A stretch of 64,000 nucleotides of DNA, taken from Burkholderiales bacterium (GTDB taxonomy: Bacteria > Pseudomonadota > Gammaproteobacteria > Burkholderiales > Nitrosomonadaceae). Location: NCBI GenBank assembly GCA_024235735.1, contig JACKLU010000003.1, positions 1 through 64,000 of the forward strand, written 5' to 3'. A model generated the notes under the pieces. That model saw only the letters and a program-made list of their open reading frames with translations, was not told the origin of the DNA and searched no databases. Position 1 is the stretch's first letter, and each line of letters opens with the position of its first letter. Position numbers and translations under genes: made by a program. Below, piece after piece: positions 42,150 through 51,184 of this stretch.

Positions 42150-43559
42150 TTAGAGGCTGTAATACATATCAAACTCGACGGGGTGAGTCGTTGTACGTAA
42201 CAGCGTTACCTCCTCCATTTTGAGCGCAATATAGGCATCAATCATATCATTGCTGAACACCCCTCCCCGCGTCAGAAAATCACGATCCTTATCCAGACAA
42301 TTCAAGGCTTCATCTAGTGATGCACAGGTATTCGGTACTTTGGCTGCTTCTTCCGGAGGCAGATCGTAGAGATTTTTATCCATGGGGTCGCCTGGATGGA
42401 TTTTGTTCTGGATGCCATCAAGCCCCGCCATCATCAATGCCGAAAAAACCAGATACGGATTGGCGCATGGATCGGGGAAACGCACCTCGATTCGACGTCC
42501 TTTTGGACTGCTGGTATGTGGAATACGGATGGCCGCAGAGCGATTACTTGCTGAATACGCCAGATTTACCGGCGCTTCATAACCGGCGACAAGTCTTTTG
42601 TAGGAGTTTGTGCCTGGATTAGCTATTGCATTAAGCGCCTTGGCATGCTTGAGAATACCGCCTATGTAATACAGCGCCATTTCGGACAAACCCGCGTAGC
42701 CATTTCCGGAAAAGAGATTCTCTCCGTTTTTCCAGATAGATTGATGAACATGCATACCTGAGCCATTATCACCGACAATCGGCTTGGGCATGAAGGTTGC
42801 CGTCTTGCCATAGGAATGCGCCACATTATGCACCACATATTTGAGTAACTGATTCCAGTCCGCGCGTTTGACCAGACTGTTGAAGCGCGTCCCGATTTCG
42901 CACTGTCCCGCGGTGGCCACTTCATGATGATGCACTTCTACCGGAATGCCGAGCTGCTCCAGCGTCAGACACATTGCCGAACGTATATTGTGCAGTGAAT
43001 CGACAGGAGGAACAGGAAAGTAGCCGCCCTTGATTGCCGGGCGATGCCCCATATTACCGCTGTCATATTTGATAATAGAACTCCATGCCGCTTCTTCAGA
43101 CTCTATCTTGACAGAGCAGCCGGACATATCGGTATGCCAATATACTGCGTCAAAAATGAAAAATTCGGGTTCAGGACCGAAATACGCAATATCGCCGATG
43201 CCGGTTGATTGCAGATAAATTTCGGCGCGCTTGGCCAGTGAACGCGGGTCACGGCTATAACCCTTGCCGTCAGCAGGTTCCACCACGTCGCATGTCATAA
43301 TGAGTGTGGAATCATCGGTAAACGGATCCAGATTGGCGGTCTCAGGGTCAGGCAGCAGCAGCATGTCGGATGATTGTATGCTCTTCCATCCGTCAATTGA
43401 CGAGCCATCAAATGGATGGCCATCCTCAAATTTGTCGGCATCAAAACTATGGGATGGGATCGTGACATGCTGTTCTTTACCGTTGGTATCGGTAAAACGC
43501 AAATCCACAAATTTAACTTCTTTGTCTTGAATCAGTTTCAAAACATCAGCTACCGACAT
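42150..43559 (-). CDS. glnA: Glutamine synthetase, type I
   Basis: Incorporates ammonium into glutamate, central for an ammonia oxidiser's nitrogen assimilation. From ATG 43559 (MSVADVLKLI) it is 469 residues, exactly the E. coli length. The frame from 43592 adds 11 unlikely residues. Signatures: FDGSSIDGW, the ATP-binding KPIVGDNGSGMHVHQS and the adenylylation site Tyr398 (NLYDLPPEE), so it is the adenylylatable GSI-beta type. GGAGAG precedes the start. No glnB or ntrBC is adjacent. Confidence 0.97.
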   Translation of the reverse strand: MSVADVLKLIQDKEVKFVDLRFTDTNGKEQHVTIPSHSFDADKFEDGHPFDGSSIDGWKSIQSSDMLLLPDPETANLDPFTDDSTLIMTCDVVEPADGKGYSRDPRSLAKRAEIYLQSTGIGDIAYFGPEPEFFIFDAVYWHTDMSGCSVKIESEEAAWSSIIKYDSGNMGHRPAIKGGYFPVPPVDSLHNIRSAMCLTLEQLGIPVEVHHHEVATAGQCEIGTRFNSLVKRADWNQLLKYVVHNVAHSYGKTATFMPKPIVGDNGSGMHVHQSIWKNGENLFSGNGYAGLSEMALYYIGGILKHAKALNAIANPGTNSYKRLVAGYEAPVNLAYSASNRSAAIRIPHTSSPKGRRIEVRFPDPCANPYLVFSALMMAGLDGIQNKIHPGDPMDKNLYDLPPEEAAKVPNTCASLDEALNCLDKDRDFLTRGGVFSNDMIDAYIALKMEEVTLLRTTTHPVEFDMYYSL

Positions 43560-43613
43560 TTTACTCTCCAGGCAACAAGGGTTATCAGACAAACAAAATG
43601 ATCAAAAAATACA

Positions 43614-43622
43614 ATTATACCA
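43614..43622 (-). promoter_or_regulatory. Extended -10 promoter candidate for glnA
   Basis: The minus strand reads TGG-TATAAT (43622-43614), an extended -10 element, about 55 bases upstream of the glnA start. No good -35 and no sigma-54 (GG-N10-GC) element was found in the 190-base gap. Confidence 0.45.
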
Positions 43623-43751
43623 GTACAAATCAATGAATAATCCGAAACCGGATTGCACAGAAAACGATTGTATGACAAAAGTTCTGCGATAATATGCATT
43701 GATTATCAGAACAAAGAACAAAGCTTTGGATCCGCCCATGGAGATACGGAT

Positions 43752-45218
43752 GTGTTTCTCTCTAAATCACAGAAAATCGGTCTGATTGCCGGCATCAGCT
43801 TGCTGAGCATGACAATCCTGACGCCTCCGCCGCCGGAGATGCCGGAGGCCGCCTGGCGCAGCGCAGGTGTTGCATTGCTGCTGGCGATCTGGTGGGCAAC
43901 AGAAGTCGTTCCGATTCCAGCCACATCGCTGTTGCCCATCGTATTGTTTCCCGCTTTGGGTATCATGTCCGTGCAGGAAAGCACGGCGCCGTACGCCGCT
44001 CCGGCAATTTTTCTGCTTTTGGGCGGATTTATTATCGCCTCCGGTCTGGCCAGATGGAATCTGCATCGCCGTCTTGCATTAAATATTCTGATTCGCGTTG
44101 GCGACAGTCCAGCGGCCTTAATTGCCGGGTTCATGAGCGCCACCGCATTGATCTCCATGTGGATAAGCAATACCGCAAGTACGCTGATGATGATTCCGAT
44201 CGCGCTCTCTCTGGCGGGAGAAATGGCTAGAGACACCAGCGAACAGAGCCGGAAATTCATTTTGTGCATGGTTCTTGGCATAGCCTACTCAGCCAGCATC
44301 GGCGGACTGGGTACAATTATCGGCACACCGCCCAATCTGTTTGTTGTCAGTTTCATGAAACAGCACTATGGTGTCGACATCAGTTTTGTCGACTGGATGA
44401 TTTTCGGGGTTCCGGTTGTCGTGGTGATGACGGCATTAGCCTGGCTGGTGCTTACCCGGTGGGCTTTTTCATTTGATCTTCCGGACGATCGTATTTCCAA
44501 AAGGGCTATTATTGACGAACTCGAAAAACTCGGGCCATTAACACAACCCGAGAAACGGCTCGCTGGCGTATTCATGCTGATTGCAGCATCATGGATACTG
44601 CGCGTACCGGTTCAGGAGCACTTTGCGGTTCTGCTGTGGCTCGATGACGCGATGATCGCGGTAGGCGGCGCCGTACTGATGTTTATCATCCCCGCCGGAC
44701 AAATGCAGCAACCCCGGCAATCCGCGCAGGAAAGACAAGCCGCACTCATGGATTGGGACACTGCCTGCAAAATACCCTGGGGCGTGTTGTTATTATTTGG
44801 CGGCGGCCTCAGTCTTGCCGATGCGATCAAAAACACCGGACTGGGTGCATGGATTGGCGCCGGGCTCTCAGGTTTGCCACATCTCGACCTGATTCTGATG
44901 CTGTTTACATTGGTAGCATTGGTTGTTTTTCTGACCGAGTTGACCAGCAACACCGCAACTACCGCAACCCTGCTCCCCATTCTCGCCGTTCTGGCTGCAT
45001 CAGGTGGCATAGATCCCATGCTCTTTTTTGCACCAACCGCACTGGCGGCCAGCTGCGCTTTCATGCTGCCGGTTGCTACGGCGCCCAATGCGGTGGTTTA
45101 TTCCACCGGACAAGTGACCATTGCACAAATGGCAAATGCCGGTTTCAAATTGAATCTGGTCGCTATTGTCGCTGTAACAGGCTTGTCCTATGCGTTGATA
45201 CCCTGGATATTCGGATAA
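43752..45218 (+). CDS. SLC13/DASS-family sodium:carboxylate or sulfate symporter
   Basis: A polytopic inner-membrane protein of about 488 residues. Both family SNT motifs are present: MWISNTASTLMMIPIA in the first half and LTSNTATTATLLPILA in the second, each preceding a helix hairpin. GTG 43752 with GGAG 8 bases upstream is chosen; a TTG at 43653 would add 33 polar residues. The family moves dicarboxylates, citrate or sulfate with Na+; the substrate is not decidable. recQ follows 8 bases downstream. Confidence 0.87.
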   Translation: MFLSKSQKIGLIAGISLLSMTILTPPPPEMPEAAWRSAGVALLLAIWWATEVVPIPATSLLPIVLFPALGIMSVQESTAPYAAPAIFLLLGGFIIASGLARWNLHRRLALNILIRVGDSPAALIAGFMSATALISMWISNTASTLMMIPIALSLAGEMARDTSEQSRKFILCMVLGIAYSASIGGLGTIIGTPPNLFVVSFMKQHYGVDISFVDWMIFGVPVVVVMTALAWLVLTRWAFSFDLPDDRISKRAIIDELEKLGPLTQPEKRLAGVFMLIAASWILRVPVQEHFAVLLWLDDAMIAVGGAVLMFIIPAGQMQQPRQSAQERQAALMDWDTACKIPWGVLLLFGGGLSLADAIKNTGLGAWIGAGLSGLPHLDLILMLFTLVALVVFLTELTSNTATTATLLPILAVLAASGGIDPMLFFAPTALAASCAFMLPVATAPNAVVYSTGQVTIAQMANAGFKLNLVAIVAVTGLSYALIPWIFG

Positions 45219-45225
45219 ACAGACT

Positions 45226-47070
45226 GTGACAAGCCGCCTGAATACAGCACAAAAAGTATCGGATTGCATACCGGCCGCGCGCAATATTCTCAGCAGCGTT
45301 TTTGGTTACCCGGCATTTCGCGGCCAGCAGGCTGATATTATCAGTCACCTTGCAAACGGCAATGATTGCCTGGTGTTGATGCCCACAGGAGGCGGCAAAT
45401 CACTTTGCTATCAAATACCGGCGCTGATGCGCGAAGGCGTGGCTATCGTCGTTTCGCCTTTGATTGCCCTGATGCAAAATCAGGTCGCGGCACTGCATGA
45501 AGCCGGCGTGCATGCCGCTGTTCTCAATTCCACCTTGCCGCATGAAGAAGCACAGCGCGTGGAACAAAAATTACTGGCGTGTGAATACGACTTGCTTTAT
45601 GTCGCTCCGGAGCGGTTATTAACGCGGCATTTTCTCGATCTGATCAGCCGGATACCCTTGGCTTTGTTTGCAATCGATGAAGCGCATTGCGTGTCGCAAT
45701 GGGGCCATGACTTCCGTCCGGAATACAGTCAGCTATCGGTATTGCATGAGCGTTTTCCCGCTGTCCCGCGTATTGCCTTGACCGCCACGGCTGATCCCGT
45801 TACGCGTCAGGAAATCATTGAACGTCTGGCGTTGCACGAAGCAAAAATTTTTGTTTCGAGTTTTGATCGCCCCAATATTCGTTATCATATTGTTGACAAA
45901 ATCAACAGCAAGCAACAGTTACTCACCTTTATCCAGACGGAACATTCCGGAGACGCAGGAATCGTTTATTGCCTCGCGCGCAAGAAAGTTGAAGAAATCA
46001 CGGCATGGCTGAATTTTCACGATATCAACGCTTTGCCTTATCATGCCGGAATGAGTCCGCAACAACGCGCATCGAACCAGGAAACGTTCCTGCGCGAAGA
46101 CAATATCGTCATGGTAGCCACCATTGCCTTTGGCATGGGCATCGATAAGCCGGACGTGCGATTTGTCGCTCACCTGGACATGCCCAGAAGCATCGAAGCC
46201 TATTATCAGGAGACCGGGCGCGCGGGGCGTGACGGACTAAAAGCCAACGCCTGGATGGCGTATGGTTTGAATGATGTCATTCAACAACGACGCATGATAG
46301 AAGAATCCGATGCGCTCCAGCAATTCAAGCAGATCGCAACGCGAAAGCTGGAATCCATGCTGGCATATTGCGAAACGATAACCTGCCGCCGCATGCATTT
46401 GTTGCACTATCTGGGAGAAATTGCTGTCCCGCAATTTTGCGGAAATTGCGACGTCTGCCTGAATCCGCCAAAAACATGGGATGCCACCATCGAAGTACAA
46501 AAAGCCTTGTCTTGTGTTTATCGTACCGGACAGCAATTCGGCGCTGGATACCTGATCGATGTATTACGCGGCAACTGCACAGCGCGCGTCAAACAATGGA
46601 AACATGATCAAATCAGCACATTCGGTATCGGCAGCGACCTGCCGGTTAAAACATGGCGCGCCATATTCAGGCAAATGATCGCACGCGGTCTGCTGACAAC
46701 TGATAATGAAGGGCATGGCGCATTATGGCTGACCGAGGCCAGTCGACCGGCATTAAAAGGACAGCAAAAGATTTTTCTGCGACAACCCGATGTGGACAAG
46801 AAGATTTTCCGAAAAATGGAACCTGCGGTTGAGCCTTTATTCAGCCCGGCTGAACAGCACTTATGGGAACAGCTGCGCGCGTGGCGCTCAGAAACCGCCA
46901 TCGAACACGGCGTGCCCGCCTACGTGATTTTTCACGACGCGACATTGAAAGAATTAGTACACGCTTGCCCTCGGACAATGGAAGAATTAAGCCGGATAAC
47001 CGGTATCGGCGCCCATAAACTGGATAAATACGGCGACCACCTGATCAGCATATTACGCCTTGCGAATTGA
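45226..47070 (+). CDS. recQ: ATP-dependent DNA helicase RecQ
   Basis: A 3'-5' helicase of recombination repair. The 614-residue protein starts at GTG 45226. Motifs: MPTGGGKSLCYQ (Walker A), IDEAHCVSQWGHDFRP (DEAH), TATADP, QETGRAGRDG (motif VI). A zinc site follows in the RQC region (CRRMHLL...CGNCDVC), and an HRDC domain at the C terminus (ITGIGAHKLDKYGDHLI). It is close behind the transporter gene, probably cotranscribed by chance. Confidence 0.96.
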   Translation: MTSRLNTAQKVSDCIPAARNILSSVFGYPAFRGQQADIISHLANGNDCLVLMPTGGGKSLCYQIPALMREGVAIVVSPLIALMQNQVAALHEAGVHAAVLNSTLPHEEAQRVEQKLLACEYDLLYVAPERLLTRHFLDLISRIPLALFAIDEAHCVSQWGHDFRPEYSQLSVLHERFPAVPRIALTATADPVTRQEIIERLALHEAKIFVSSFDRPNIRYHIVDKINSKQQLLTFIQTEHSGDAGIVYCLARKKVEEITAWLNFHDINALPYHAGMSPQQRASNQETFLREDNIVMVATIAFGMGIDKPDVRFVAHLDMPRSIEAYYQETGRAGRDGLKANAWMAYGLNDVIQQRRMIEESDALQQFKQIATRKLESMLAYCETITCRRMHLLHYLGEIAVPQFCGNCDVCLNPPKTWDATIEVQKALSCVYRTGQQFGAGYLIDVLRGNCTARVKQWKHDQISTFGIGSDLPVKTWRAIFRQMIARGLLTTDNEGHGALWLTEASRPALKGQQKIFLRQPDVDKKIFRKMEPAVEPLFSPAEQHLWEQLRAWRSETAIEHGVPAYVIFHDATLKELVHACPRTMEELSRITGIGAHKLDKYGDHLISILRLAN

Positions 47071-47431
47071 TAGCCACAAACACCCTGTCGCCTTGAATCC
47101 GGAAAAACAGGATCAAGATGCATACACCGCATATTTCAGAATTCGGCATTAACAAGATGTTAAAGCACTGTATTCATGGCACACGACTCATATCAGCCCG
47201 TGACCAGTGGTAGACTAAAAAACAACAATATTGTTGCGCAGAAACAACATTTGGATGCCAAAATTGTCACAAAAAGAGTTGTTTTCCTTGCAGGAATGCT
47301 TCGCGTTGGGCACAATCTGATCAAACCTTCCGCAGTGGATGGTCAAAAAAACAGTGGGGTACATTCCACCGGAGCATAGATGGGTTAACAGGCGACCCCC
47401 AGTCGTTTTAACATTACAGGAGAACTTCCCT
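47071..47431 (+). other. Porin leader region with operator-like palindrome
   Basis: 361 bases with no gene. It contains the TTAACAAGATGTTAAA motif (47149-47164) and a perfect 14-bp palindrome CAACAATATTGTTG (47223-47236) about 195 bases before the porin start. The long leader of an abundant outer-membrane protein gene may hold binding sites for a regulator; none is identified. Confidence 0.4.
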
Positions 47432-48622
47432 ATGAAGAAGAAACTTATTTCGTTAGCAGTAGCCGGTGCACTTGCAACGCCGATGGTTGTATCAGCACAA
47501 GGAACCAGCGTAACCATGTTTGGTAGCGCACAGGCAGAATATGCAACCGTTGATTATGATGGCTTTACCAGTCAGGCGCTGATTGGTGATGATACCGGTC
47601 GGTCAAGATGGGGCGTGCATGTCGTCGAACAGCTCGGCGGCGGATTAAAAGCTAAAGCGCACCTTGAATTCGGCTTTAACACCGGAAGCAGTGACTTAGG
47701 TTTTGCACGTGAGCGTTGGGTTGCTTTGGCCAATGATCAATGGGGTGAAGTTAAATTCGGCCGCGTTCAATCACCATTCAAGGATTTTGCCGGTGGCCAG
47801 ACAATCGATCCGTTTGCCTATACCACACTGCAAGCTGCAGGTAGCGGCGGCACCATGACTGCGTCTGCAAACGGTTACGGTTCTGGCGCACAAAGCTTTG
47901 TCAACAGCGCGGTTCGTTACGACTCACCCAAGGTAGAAGGTTTTTCTTTTGCCGCATTGCTGATGCCGGGTGATTCAAACAGACTTGACCCTGTTTTTGG
48001 TGGCAGTGTTAACCCTAATAACGCCGGCGGTGAAGATGGCGAATGGGATTTCCAGATCACCGGTAAATATGAAGCAACCGTTGCCAACGAGCATAATCTT
48101 GGCGTATTTGGCGGTTATTCAAGAGATAATATCAGCTCAAGTCAACGTACATTCCAGAGCGCAAGCTTCGGTCCTGGCGCAGATGACGAACAAGTCTGGC
48201 GTGGTGGCGCGTCATGGAATTTCAGAGACTTCCGCATTGCGGGTCAATATGAAAACATCAATGATGCAACCATCAATGGCGCGGCTTCCTGTACCAGCGC
48301 AGCGCAACTCGGTTCAAGCGGTGATCCTCGCGCTCAATGTAACTCAGCAATGAACGTCAATGGTGATGGCCACCTGTGGTTCGTCAGCGGTGAATATGCT
48401 CTGGGCAGCACGCGCCTGATCGCACAGGGTGGTATGTCTCAAGCTAACCGTACGACATTCGCGGATAAACGCGATGTCAGCAGCTTCACAGTCGGTGCGA
48501 TTCACAATCTGAGCCAACGCACCAGCCTGTTCGGCGGTTATCAACGCAATATGGTTGACGACAGAAACAACGTAATGAGAGATAGCAACGTTTACACTGT
48601 AGGTATGCGTCACAATTTCTAA
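47432..48622 (+). CDS. Outer-membrane porin, Gram-negative (betaproteobacterial) type
   Basis: A 396-residue precursor with signal peptide MKKKLISLAVAGALATPMVVS. It is followed by the usual first strand of neisserial/burkholderial porins (VTMFGSAQAEYATVDY) and alternating beta segments. A typical terminal strand ends YTVGMRHNF with C-terminal Phe, the outer-membrane assembly signal. ATG 47432 follows AGGAGA; the frame from 47339 is non-coding leader. It forms a general diffusion pore, probably trimeric, and ends at a strong terminator. Confidence 0.93.
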   Translation: MKKKLISLAVAGALATPMVVSAQGTSVTMFGSAQAEYATVDYDGFTSQALIGDDTGRSRWGVHVVEQLGGGLKAKAHLEFGFNTGSSDLGFARERWVALANDQWGEVKFGRVQSPFKDFAGGQTIDPFAYTTLQAAGSGGTMTASANGYGSGAQSFVNSAVRYDSPKVEGFSFAALLMPGDSNRLDPVFGGSVNPNNAGGEDGEWDFQITGKYEATVANEHNLGVFGGYSRDNISSSQRTFQSASFGPGADDEQVWRGGASWNFRDFRIAGQYENINDATINGAASCTSAAQLGSSGDPRAQCNSAMNVNGDGHLWFVSGEYALGSTRLIAQGGMSQANRTTFADKRDVSSFTVGAIHNLSQRTSLFGGYQRNMVDDRNNVMRDSNVYTVGMRHNF

Positions 48623-48639
48623 GCATTACTTTAGCAAAC

Positions 48640-48668
48640 AAAAAAGGCACCTTCGGGTGCCTTTTTTG
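48640..48668. terminator. Strong intrinsic terminator after porin
   Basis: AAAAAAGGCACC-TTCG-GGTGCCTTTTTT: an 8+ bp GC-rich stem with a UUCG tetraloop, A run before and T run after, so it is effective in both directions. Confidence 0.95.
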
Positions 48669-48911
48669 TTGCCTGTCTCTTTTAACTTGGCATCGTTTTC
48701 TGATGACAAGCTCGCGTAGTACCATCAACCTGATAGAATATGCCTGACGTACTTCAAAGCTCGGTGTTTTATCATTCACAGTCCGCTTTTTTCCGGTGGA
48801 AGAAGAGGTAAGCGCCATATATATGATTGCACGACAAGCATAACGAGTCATCAGCGCTATTTATCAGATCCTGGCGCTTTATAAAAAATTATTCAAGGAG
48901 AATTACTCGCC

Positions 48912-49331
48912 ATGAGCATGAAAAAATGGACGGACGAAGAACTGATTTCAACACGGGATAAACTGGAGGCATTAGGTGCGCGTCAGAAAAAATCAAGCAA
49001 CACCATGTGGCATCTCACCGCATTCCTCGGTGCATTCGCTGTATCGACAGGCATCGCATTCATTTTTTTTGATGGCGTGGACTTACTGAATGTTTTATTG
49101 ATCGTTATGGGATCGATTACCTGTCTTGCCTGGTATAAAAGTGAAAAACAGCGCAAAGATAACCAGAATTTTCTCTTCGAAATCAATAGTGAACTAAAAA
49201 GGCGCGAAAAAAATTCAGCTAAAAATAAAGCTAAAAGTAACAGCGATAAGGATAAGGACAATAAAAATGAGACTGTCGCGGCTGCTCCGGCAGAATCCGG
49301 CAGCAGCAACGAAGAAAGTCAGCAGAAATAG
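48912..49331 (+). CDS. Small membrane protein with Lys-rich tail (139 aa)
   Basis: Not recognised. ATG 48912 has AAGGAG upstream. A short charged N terminus (KKWTDEELISTRDKLEALGA) precedes two membrane helices (about 35-55 and 60-78). A highly charged tail (SAKNKAKSNSDKDKDNKNE) ends in a Ser/Glu-rich segment. The tail is low complexity. The layout resembles DUF-type small inner-membrane proteins; nothing in the neighbourhood suggests a role. Confidence 0.7.
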   Translation: MSMKKWTDEELISTRDKLEALGARQKKSSNTMWHLTAFLGAFAVSTGIAFIFFDGVDLLNVLLIVMGSITCLAWYKSEKQRKDNQNFLFEINSELKRREKNSAKNKAKSNSDKDKDNKNETVAAAPAESGSSNEESQQK

Positions 49332-49376
49332 GTATTTCAACGCACTGTGATTAGAATCAAGTGTAGGAAATTTTTG

Positions 49377-49886
49377 GTGATAGATGATGATTATTTCGCG
49401 GCAGAGTCAGAAAAAAACCAGGCTCGCAATTCGGCAAACGACTTATTGAGTGCGGAAAACCAGCGGTTATTCGAAGCACTGTGTCAGTTCATCTGGACTC
49501 AGGGAGAGCCGTTACCGCTGATCCTTGATCTGAATGAAAAAATCTACACAGCGGAGGCCATTACCCACGAAACCCTACGACAACTGGAGTTCTGCGGATT
49601 AATCCATTTTGAACCAGATGGTTTTGTTAAAAAAGGACTGGGCAAGCATACCCGTCTGTTTTACTGTGGAGAACCGACCAAGATTGGTTTTCCCGACGCG
49701 ATGCACAATCAGCTTGATCTCGGCCATGTCATTCTGACTAATTACGGCAAGGCGCTCGCGGCCAATATCAGGATCGTCAGAAACCCGGTGTTCTATGAAT
49801 ATGTCATTAATCGCTGGTTTCAAGCCGGTTACAGCGTAGCATCGATTCAAATTGATCGAAGAAATCAGCGCGTTAAAAAACGCTGA
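49377..49886 (+). CDS. Hypothetical protein (about 169 aa)
   Basis: Not recognised. The most likely start is GTG 49377 (MIDDDYFAAES), with AGGAAA just upstream; the frame reaches back to GTG 49347. The protein appears soluble. The segments RLFEALCQFIWTQGEPLPLI and ETLRQLEFCGLIHFEPDG look like a helical, winged-helix-type domain. LGHVILTNYGKALAANI is the most conserved-looking part. It is convergent with the glycerate kinase gene, 8 bases apart. Confidence 0.68.
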   Translation: MIDDDYFAAESEKNQARNSANDLLSAENQRLFEALCQFIWTQGEPLPLILDLNEKIYTAEAITHETLRQLEFCGLIHFEPDGFVKKGLGKHTRLFYCGEPTKIGFPDAMHNQLDLGHVILTNYGKALAANIRIVRNPVFYEYVINRWFQAGYSVASIQIDRRNQRVKKR

Positions 49887-49894
49887 TCAAGTTC

Positions 49895-51184
49895 TTACAG
49901 AACAAGAATTACCCGATAGTCATTGACGTTGGTATACGTCGGGCCGGTGATCACCAGATCGCCCAGTTTGCTGAAAAAGCTGAACGTGTCGTTATTGACC
50001 AGATAGGAATCCGCATGCATTCCGGCTCGTCTGGCGCGCAACAAAGAATCGGGCGTAATTAATGCGCCCGCGTTGTGCCCGGATCCGTCGATGCCATCCG
50101 TATCACAGGCGAGCGCATAAACCCCGTCCAGACCATCCAAGGCGATCAGCAATGCCAATAAAAACGCTGTATTCCGTCCGCCCCGCCCATTTCCATGCAC
50201 AGTAACCGTTGTTTCTCCGCCGGAGAGCAATGCAACCGGCGGCTTTAATAAATCCGGATACAAACGGATTTCCCGTACCAATGCTGCATAAGTCTTGGCG
50301 ACGTCGCGCGCCTCACCGGTAACCGTGTCCCCCAGAATTAATGCATTAATCCCGCATTGTTCAAAAAAGTGTTTTGCTGCACGCAGACTCTGGCGCGCGC
50401 TGGCGATAATCTGATTCCTGACATGCTTGAAAATCGGCGATCCCGGCTTCGGCGTCTCATCCAGCAAATGCTGACCGCCCGCCCTCAGAACGCTCTGAAT
50501 ATTGGCAGGCGCATCAATAGCATAGCGTTCGAGCACAGTCAGCGCATCCAAAAAACAAGTCGGATCGGGTGCACACGGCCCCGATGCAATATGCGCGGGA
50601 TCATCGCCGGTAACATCCGAAATAATCAACGCATGTATCGGCGCTTGACAGGCGGCGGCAAGCCGCCCGCCTTGTATTTTGGAAACATGTTTTCGCACGG
50701 TATTGATTTCCTGGATGCTGGCGCCGCAACGCAAAAGCTGTTGTGTCACCCGCTGAAGATCGACCAATGCAACGCCCTCGGATGGCAGCGCCAGCAAGCT
50801 GGAACCACCGCCACTGAACAGACAAAGTAATCGATCGTCCTTCGTCAACTGCATGACACGCTGCAGAATATCTTGCGCTGCCTGCATGCCGTTTTCATCG
50901 GGAATCGGATGTCCCGCTTCGATAATTTTGATACGCCGTGTCGGCATAGCGTGACCATACCGTGTAACCACGATGCCTTCCAGCGCATGATATTCATGCC
51001 AGCTATTCTCCACCGCCACCGCCATGGCCGCAGATGCCTTGCCTGCACCGACGACGAGAACACGCCCCTTGGGCGGCACGGGCAAATCAGACAGATTGGG
51101 CAAAAATTCCGGTACAATCCGCGCCGGATCGGCTGCTTTCACGGCTGCTTCGAAACTGTCCAGCAACCAGACGCGTGGAGTCAT
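49895..51184 (-). CDS. Glycerate 2-kinase (GckA/TtuD, MOFRL family)
   Basis: Phosphorylates D-glycerate to 2-phosphoglycerate, linking photorespiration-like or glyoxylate salvage to glycolysis; older annotations call this hydroxypyruvate reductase. The 429-residue protein has VLVVGAGKASAAMA near the N terminus, LCLFSGGGSSLLALP, and the C-terminal MOFRL motif region (GGRNTAFLLALLIALDGL, ALACDTDGIDGS). It overlaps the uvrA stop by four bases and is cotranscribed behind uvrA. Confidence 0.9.
   Translation of the reverse strand: MTPRVWLLDSFEAAVKAADPARIVPEFLPNLSDLPVPPKGRVLVVGAGKASAAMAVAVENSWHEYHALEGIVVTRYGHAMPTRRIKIIEAGHPIPDENGMQAAQDILQRVMQLTKDDRLLCLFSGGGSSLLALPSEGVALVDLQRVTQQLLRCGASIQEINTVRKHVSKIQGGRLAAACQAPIHALIISDVTGDDPAHIASGPCAPDPTCFLDALTVLERYAIDAPANIQSVLRAGGQHLLDETPKPGSPIFKHVRNQIIASARQSLRAAKHFFEQCGINALILGDTVTGEARDVAKTYAALVREIRLYPDLLKPPVALLSGGETTVTVHGNGRGGRNTAFLLALLIALDGLDGVYALACDTDGIDGSGHNAGALITPDSLLRARRAGMHADSYLVNNDTFSFFSKLGDLVITGPTYTNVNDYRVILVL

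Noticed and set aside
43560..43751. Sigma-54 promoter for glnA
   Set aside because: No GG-N10-GC element of acceptable quality in the gap; an extended -10 sigma-70 element fits better.
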